A stretch of DNA of 53,568 nt from Aurantiochytrium sp. KH105 (taxonomy: Eukaryota > Sar > Bigyra > Thraustochytrida > Thraustochytriidae): NCBI GenBank assembly GCA_003116975.1, contig BGKB01000276.1, positions 2,726 through 56,293 on the forward strand, given 5' to 3'. Made by a program: the position numbers and the translations under genes. The notes under the pieces were generated by a model. That model ran no database searches, had not been told where the DNA came from, and saw only the letters and a list, made by a program, of their open reading frames with translations. Positions 48,105 through 53,568 of this stretch are shown here, piece by piece. Within the stretch, counting starts at the first letter, position 1; the number at the start of each line of letters is the position of its first letter.

Positions 48105-48410
48105 CACTTGCGCGGGGGCCGGCGCAAGTAGGTAATAGCGGCGGCAAGTGCAGCTGCTGCGGCGCGCAAGTGGGCGGAAATGGGTGGCCCTGGGGCGGCG
48201 GCGCAGCGGCCGATTCCGCACTGTGGAGGCGCGCCCGCAAGTGGGGCTAACGGCGGCTGCAAGTGGCTCTCTTGGCGCGGAAAGGGCCGCAAACGGCGGC
48301 GGCGCGGCGGCGGTGGTTGGCTGGCGGTTTGCGGCATTCCACAGTGTGGGCGGGCCGCGAGCGCCACTTGCGCGTGCGTTTGTCGCACTTGCGGAGGCCG
48401 CGTGCAAGTG
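48105..48410. promoter_or_regulatory. Cluster of GCAAGTG/CACTTGC motifs upstream of eIF4A
   Basis: Eight exact heptamers: GCAAGTG at 48144, 48166, 48237, 48259 and 48404; CACTTGC at 48105, 48365 and 48386. GCAAGTA lies at 48124. Neighbouring starts are often 18-22 bp apart. Paired CCGCACTGTGGA (about 48217) and TTCCACAGTGTGG (about 48337) lie within it in opposite orientation. The cluster ends about 165 bp before the eIF4A ATG. The promoter role is inferred. Confidence 0.65.
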
Positions 48411-48573
48411 GCGAATAGTTGGTTCTGCGGCGAATAGGCCGCCCGTGTTTCTGGCAGCGGCGGCCCTCCTTCAAATTCAAAACGCTTCCCCCCTTGCGAC
48501 CCCGACACGCTTCCCTTCGCGACCCCCTCCGCGCTCCCCCCCCCCGCTTTCCACCCCGCTCAAGTTCGAGACC

Positions 48574-50435
48574 ATGGCTGACCAGCAGCAGCCCGATGCC
48601 GCCGCGCAGCAGCAGGACGTTGCCGCCGGCGAAGGCGCCCAGGCCCAGGGCGGCGAGGGCGAGATGACCTCGACCTCGCTCGGTGACGGCCTCACCGTCG
48701 AGTCGGTACGTGCATGAACGACGGACGAACGAACGAACGAACGAACGAAGCGAGCGGCCAGGCCGGCCTGTGAGAAGGCCTGCCGCCTGTGCCTGCGCGC
48801 CCGCGCCCGCCCGCCCGCGCGCGCGCGCGTGAGGTCCTGGCTGGGCCGAGCCGAGAAGAGCGAATCGTTCTTTTCTCCCCGCGTGATTTCGCCTAACGGT
48901 GACTCTCTCAGGGCAGAGAAGGACGAGCCACTCATTCTCCATCACTCTCTCTTTCTCTCTTGCTTGCTTTTCTTACCTATTCCCATCTCATCTCGTCGCT
49001 GCCTGCGCGCGGGAGCAGCGCCGCGGAGGCCGACGAGACGAGATAGGATGGAGAGAAGGCTCGAGAGGGAAAGGAGAGACGAGATGGGGATAGTGGTCGC
49101 TTTGCATTGCATTGCATTGCTTTGTTTCGTTTCGTTTGTTTTGAGTTCTGATCGATCGATTAACCAACCCAATGCTGGTGGGAACCAGAAAGGACGATAA
49201 GAGTGAAAGAGAGAGAAGAGAAGAACGAGGACTAACTTTGATGACACTTGCGTGAACCTGTGTGTGATCGAACGAATTGCCGAAAATGACAGAACTGGAC
49301 CGAGGTCACCGAGACCTTCGACGCCATGGACCTCCGCGAGGATCTCCTCCGTGGTATCTACTCGTACGGTTTTGAGGCCCCCTCTGCCATCCAGCAGCGC
49401 GGCATCAAGCCCATCCTCCTCGGCAACGACACCATTGCCCAGGCCCAGTCCGGTACCGGTAAGACGGCGACCTTCGCCATCTCTGCCCTGCAGAAGCTCG
49501 ACATGGACCGCCGGGAAACCCAGGCGCTGATCCTGTCCCCCACCCGCGAGCTCGCGGTTCAGACCCAGAAGGTCATCCTCGCCCTCGGCGACTACATGGG
49601 TGCCGCCGTGCACTGCTGCGTCGGTGGTACCGCCGTCCGTGACGACATTCGCATCCTCCAGGAGGGCGTGCACATTGTCGTCGGCACCCCCGGCCGCATC
49701 TGGGATATGCTTGGCCGCAACGCCATCCGCACTGAGAGCGTTGGTCTCTTCATCCTCGATGAGGCCGATGAGATGCTCTCGCGCGGTTTCCGCGACCAGA
49801 TTTACGAGGTGTTCCGCTTCCTGCCCGAGAAGGTCCAGGTTGCGCTCTTCTCCGCTACCATGCCCCTCGAGGTCCTCGAGGTTTCGCGCCGCTTCATGCG
49901 CGACCCCGTCCGCATCCTTGTCAAGCGCGACGAGCTCACCCTTGAGGGTATCAAGCAGTTCTACGTCGCCGTCGAGAAGGAGGAGTGGAAGTTCGGAACC
50001 CTGTGTGATCTGTACGAGACCCTCACCATCACCCAGGCCATCATCTACTGCAACACCCGACGAAAGGTCGACTGGCTCACCGAGAAGATGCGCTCGAAGG
50101 ACTTTACCGTCTCGGCCATGCACGGTGACATGGACCAGAAGGAGCGTGAGCTCATCATGCGCGAGTTCCGCTCGGGCTCCTCGCGTGTGCTCATCACCAC
50201 CGATCTGCTCGCCCGCGGTATTGACGTGCAGCAGGTCTCTCTTGTGATCAACTACGATCTTCCCACCAACCGTGAGAACTACATCCACCGCATCGGTCGT
50301 GGCGGCCGCTTTGGCCGCAAGGGTGTGGCCATCAACTTCCTCACTGCTGGTGATGTGCGCTACCTTCGTGACATTGAGCAGTTCTACTCGACGCAGATCG
50401 AGGAGATGCCCATGGATGTCGCCGACTACGTGTGA
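48574..50435 (+). CDS. Eukaryotic initiation factor 4A, DEAD-box RNA helicase (one intron)
   Basis: Exons 48574-48705 and 49293-50435 join in phase 0 to give 424 residues. The join reads [21 protein letters not shown], matching the eIF4A ESNW...FDDM.L.E block. Motifs in order: Q motif [11 protein letters not shown], motif [37 protein letters not shown] and [13 protein letters not shown]. eIF4A is the ATP-dependent helicase of eIF4F that unwinds mRNA 5' leaders for ribosome loading. The N-terminal ~40 residues are Gln/Ala/Gly-rich, slightly longer than in animals. Extreme C-ending codon bias suggests very high expression. eIF4A-III is less likely, given the N-terminal block and overall length. 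Confidence 0.96.
48706..49292 (+). other. Spliceosomal intron in eIF4A (587 nt)
   Basis: G|GTACGT at the 5' end and AATGACAG|A at the 3' end, phase 0. The longest intron seen here. It contains (GAAC)n at about 48724-48748, short CG-alternating runs near 48810, and TGCATTGCATTGC near 49103. A GACTAAC branch-site match lies about 60 nt before the acceptor. Confidence 0.9.
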
Positions 50436-51080
50436 GCCCCCGGGGGGCCGGCCGTCTTCCACCTGGTTGGTTGGTACTCTTTACAGAAGATGCCCTCTAT
50501 AGTAGTGATATAATCTAGTCACTTCTTTCTAAACCTTTTCCCACTGCTGCTGATTCCGTGTGTTTTTCATCGTAAGTCTCGTGATGCCAGAGTCTGGCTT
50601 CACGTTGTGCTCTCTTCGACGTTGTGCATCCAGGAAGTGAAGAATGAATGACTTGTTGGCCGGAATTGGCGAGTGCAGACTTAATCAATCAATCAGTCAA
50701 TCAATAAATCAATCAATCATCACACGCGATTGTACGCCTGCAAGTTCGTTCTGGTAGAAGGCAGTTGGTTACAGTGGTGAACTGCAGGTTAAACAACAAC
50801 AACAAAAGCCGATAAAAGGAACACGTTTGGACAGGAAGGAAAAACAAAAGAAGAAGAAATGTCAAGAGGGATCCGCGTCGCTTCATTCACGTTTCGAAAG
50901 GAAAAGATAGAGTTGCAGCGGTGAAGCTCAATTGTGTTATTGTAATAAGTAACGCAATCAGCGCATAAAACCTTGTTTGTTCTTTATGATTGACAAATAC
51001 AGAAAGAGTCCACAAACATTGAAAGAAACTCATGCTCAACAGTTCTCTCCCTTCACCTCAGGCACGCATGCATACATCCA

Positions 51081-51120
<40 letters not shown>

Positions 51121-51247
51121 CGTATGGTCACACGTAGAAAGACTTGCAGGCATACATGCAGGCATACATGCAGGCAGACAGAGAGATAGATAGGCAGTCA
51201 GGCAGCTAGGCAGGCGTAGGGACGTCCAAACGAACAAGGCGGGGCTC
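50436..51247. other. Convergent region, eIF4A / BET1
   Basis: No gene. It holds (CAAT)n at about 50685-50720, A-rich sequence at 50795-50860, (CGCA)n at 51077-51121 and CAGGCATACATG repeats at about 51147-51180. Confidence 0.6.
51077..51121. repeat. (CGCA)n microsatellite
   Basis: Eleven copies of CGCA/ACGC in the predicted 3' flank of BET1. Confidence 0.93.
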
Positions 51248-51634
51248 TCAACCACGGCCCATGAGCATAAAGTACAAGACGAGAAAGACGGCCACCACGA
51301 AGAGAATCAGGTAGCACATGTGCTTGCTACCGCCCTTATCAATCATGACCTGGAGATTCTTGAGGGTCTTGTTCATGAGCTGGTTGGTCTGACCAAAAGT
51401 GGACCCCATGCCGTCCAGCAGCTTGTTGTCCTCGTTCACAACGCCGTTGATCTGAATAGAGAGCTCTTTGAGTTGCGAGACGCGCTCTCCAAGTAGATCC
51501 GTCTGCCGGTTGTTCTCCTCTTCCATCATGTTGCGTGTCGCCTCAGCGTACGCGACGCCGGCCCCCGAGTTGCCGCCGGCGCGGTTGCCAAAGAGGTCAT
51601 TGCGTTGGCTCATGCTGCCGCGGTACGTGGCCAT
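51248..51634 (-). CDS. BET1-like Qc-SNARE
   Basis: A 128-residue tail-anchored SNARE; BET1 works in ER-Golgi and intra-Golgi vesicle fusion. After a short Gly/Asn-rich N-terminus, the SNARE motif runs from about residue 35 to 97 (MMEEENNRQTDLLGERVSQL; KELSIQINGVVNEDNKLLDG; MGSTFGQTNQLMNKTLKNLQ). It ends in a single C-terminal anchor CYLILFVVAVFLVLYFMLMG with almost no lumenal tail. The KELSIQI...ED.KLLD.M pattern and the CYLILF anchor match BET1/BET1L. The first in-frame ATG is at 51634. The paralog (BET1 versus BET1L/SFT1) is not settled. Confidence 0.92.
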   Translation of the reverse strand: MATYRGSMSQRNDLFGNRAGGNSGAGVAYAEATRNMMEEENNRQTDLLGERVSQLKELSIQINGVVNEDNKLLDGMGSTFGQTNQLMNKTLKNLQVMIDKGGSKHMCYLILFVVAVFLVLYFMLMGRG

Positions 51635-52465
51635 GCCGTTGCTCCGCTCCGGGTCGCGCGACGTCGAGCGCACGTACGTGCGTACGCTCGCCCGCCCGCC
51701 CGCCCGCCCGCCCGCTCGCTCGCTCCTCCGCCGGCGCGGGGAAGCTGCTTCTCGCTCTGCGCGAAGACAAGACTGCCCGACTCCGCCACGTCAGCCTCCG
51801 AGTCGAGCGAGTCGAGCCGGCGCGAGAGGCGCGGAAGAGAACGGGCCTCGGGCCACGAGAGAACAGAACGGGACGAACCTGTGCAGTCCCCCGGGCTGGT
51901 GCGCGCGGCGCCGCGGCCGTGGCTAACGGATCGTTTTTGGTTTCGGGTTCTTTTGTTCTGGTTGGGATTTCTTAAAATGCAGGTTGAGCTTCTTTCTTGT
52001 AGTTGCTGGTCGAGACGGCATAGCTGGCCTGGTCTGGCAAGCAGGAAGGGAGGCTTGCTTGCTTGCTTGGCGTGGTTGCTCTTTTGCGAGGGCGGCGCGG
52101 AGCCTTTTTCTCTTTTTTTCTTTTTTTTTTTCATTCTTCTTGCTTTTGTCGAGCTCACGAGGTGAGAACTCCGTCTTCGTAAAAAAATTAGGATTGCAAG
52201 TTGAGAAAAACGTGCGTGACAAGAATCGTATAGGAAAACGAGAGTGTTCTCTGCGTGTGAGTGATTGCATCAAATCTGCGCGTCGTGGAGATCGACAAAA
52301 GGGAGCAAGCAGTCTCAGACGAGGCCTTTTTCGCGCGGCGCGGTAACCAAGACTGGCGCCGCGCAGGTTGCCTAGACCGCACAGGTTCTGACGGATCGGC
52401 AAGACGCGACCGAGCATCGCCGGCGTGTCGAGGAGATTACACCGGGCGGCTAAGCGATACGAATC
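51635..52465. other. Divergent region, BET1 / 247-residue gene
   Basis: Contains (CCCG)n at about 51690-51716, (GCTT)n at 52053-52069 and T-rich sequence at 52108-52140. No credible ORF and no TATA box. Confidence 0.5.
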
Positions 52466-53209
52466 ATGTACACCACCAAGGAAGTGCACAAGATGGCCGG
52501 CGTCAAGTTTCTTGGCGGCGGCCCGCAAAAGAAGCAAAAGGAGTCCGAGAGATTTACCGGCAAGCAAATGAGCGCCAAGTTCCCCAAGTCCGGCAACGTT
52601 AGTACGCCAGGCGTCCTCTTCTCCATCCTGCCCGGAGGCAAGCCTGATCCTTACGGCATCAAGAACTCGTACCTGAAGCGCTTTCCACCCGAGTCCCGCA
52701 AGCAGGGTTTCGGCTCGGGAGATGCTCCAAAGCACGACGAATTTATGAATGGCCAACGCGCAGATCAGCACAAGAATGCCCTCGAGAAATCTGTCGTGTC
52801 AGAGAAGGAGTGGGCGCTGCGCAGAGGTCCGTACGACGCTCAAATCTCGCAACTGGAATCTAAGCTTCGCGATATCGAAGCCTCGCACCCTGACCTTGCT
52901 GTCGGAGAACGTTCCGAGGACGACTATGTGGCTCATGTCCCAAAGCGTCTCTACGATATTGGTCGCAATGCGCACACGGAGGTGTTTCTGCACGACGGAC
53001 GAGACAACTTTTACTCGCACAAACGTTGTGCGCGTCGAGAGAAGCCCCGACACGTCGCAGGCAATGCGACCACAAGCATGCAGTATGGCAAGGGCAAATA
53101 CCCGCGCGGGCTCGACAAGATCACGATTCCAGGCGTTATGGGCGGTGGAGGTGGTGGTGGCTCTTTTCTCGACCACGGCCATCTACAAGTTGGCGACCAC
53201 CACCACTAA
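52466..53209 (+). CDS. Hypothetical protein, 247 residues, possibly axonemal
   Basis: Not recognised with confidence. It starts MYTTKEVHKMAGVKFLGGGP and is rich in Lys, Gly and Pro without membrane segments. Residues about 60-105 (KPDPYGIKNSYLKRF; PPESRKQGFGSGDAPKHDEF) recall the short Gly/Pro/aromatic motifs of axonemal microtubule inner proteins. A coiled stretch (DAQISQLESKLRDIEASHP) and a Lys/Arg block (SHKRCARREKPRH) follow. The tail has seven Gly in a row and ends in His residues. The ciliary idea comes only from this motif flavour and the other ciliary genes in the window. The frame is intact and has good codon bias. Confidence 0.72.
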   Translation: MYTTKEVHKMAGVKFLGGGPQKKQKESERFTGKQMSAKFPKSGNVSTPGVLFSILPGGKPDPYGIKNSYLKRFPPESRKQGFGSGDAPKHDEFMNGQRADQHKNALEKSVVSEKEWALRRGPYDAQISQLESKLRDIEASHPDLAVGERSEDDYVAHVPKRLYDIGRNAHTEVFLHDGRDNFYSHKRCARREKPRHVAGNATTSMQYGKGKYPRGLDKITIPGVMGGGGGGGSFLDHGHLQVGDHHH

Positions 53210-53568
53210 GGTGAATGAATTCTATACCTGCCATGCGCGTGAACCGTTTCACACGTCACGTCGGTTCGCTATGGCACGATGCAGTAACATTTACTTTGGG
53301 GTGGCCAATTCTTTTGCACGAGAACTTGAAATGCTGTCCACAAGTTTCGTTTGATCTTATCGTGCAGGTATACAAATGCGTGTTGCTTTAATTTTAACTT
53401 GACCGTCTTTTTATAAGAGCAGGAGCAAAAATATACGGAGATTTGACAGACCCGAAAATCCGCACTTGCGTTTCGCAGACCGCGGCGAGGATGCCTGGCT
53501 TCGGCTCGGCCTGGAGAGCGCGAATCTGGTCTTCTCGAGCCACGAAACTTCGTAGACGAAAAGTTATC
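53210..53568. other. 3' flank and probable start of the next promoter
   Basis: No gene. TTATAAG near 53411 and AATCCGCACTTGCG at about 53457-53470 resemble core-promoter and half-site elements seen elsewhere here, so a further gene may begin beyond the window. Confidence 0.4.

Noticed and set aside
48942..50462. A 506-codon open frame on the - strand opposite eIF4A
   Set aside because: Same codon-bias artefact; it crosses the eIF4A intron and resembles no protein.

Overview
This window looks like nuclear DNA from a flagellate-forming stramenopile, most plausibly a labyrinthulomycete (thraustochytrid). The organism call is inference. It rests on a compact, intron-poor, GC-rich genome with strong G/C-ending codon bias; a protein with EsV-1-7 cysteine repeats, a family best known from stramenopiles; and several ciliary genes beside ordinary housekeeping genes (importin alpha, coronin, eIF4A, CSN1, MON1, BET1, PICOT-type glutaredoxin). 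I found no rRNA, tRNA, transposon, virus or CRISPR.

I support 21 protein genes, 12 on the + strand and 9 on the - strand. From 854 to 18921 nine genes alternate strictly in strand: Ubl/RING-CH ligase (+), importin alpha (-), NPPF methyltransferase-like (+), cyclic-nucleotide-binding K+ channel (-), STPGR axonemal protein (+), CSN1 (-), LC8 dynein light chain (+), MON1 (-), second RING-CH protein (+). From 20052 to 25525 coronin, glutaredoxin-3/4 and an aldehyde dehydrogenase all read +. From 25749 to 42168 four genes read -: a disordered nuclear-type protein, BBOF1, an EsV-1-7/AT-hook protein and a 2,837-residue RPGRIP1L-like giant. The right end holds a CRAL-TRIO protein (+), a 195-residue unknown (+), eIF4A (+), BET1 (-) and a 247-residue unknown (+).

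Four genes contain one spliceosomal intron each (LC8, glutaredoxin, CRAL-TRIO, eIF4A). All four begin with the same GTACGT 5' splice site after an exonic G.

The most interesting signals are: (1) the giant - strand gene, in which an RPGRIP1L-type ciliary transition-zone scaffold (coiled coil, two C2 domains, C-terminal C2) carries an array of about 20 EF-hand-like motifs; (2) a palindromic element built on an ATTCYGCACTTGC half-site, found upstream of importin alpha and of the EsV-1-7 gene, with a dense cluster of its GCAAGTG core upstream of eIF4A at roughly 20-bp spacing; (3) the EsV-1-7 plus AT-hook protein; (4) active-site departures in the glutaredoxin (CKFS) and the aldehyde dehydrogenase (cofactor lysine to Asn). 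Gene-free stretches are rich in tetra-, penta- and decanucleotide tandem repeats.
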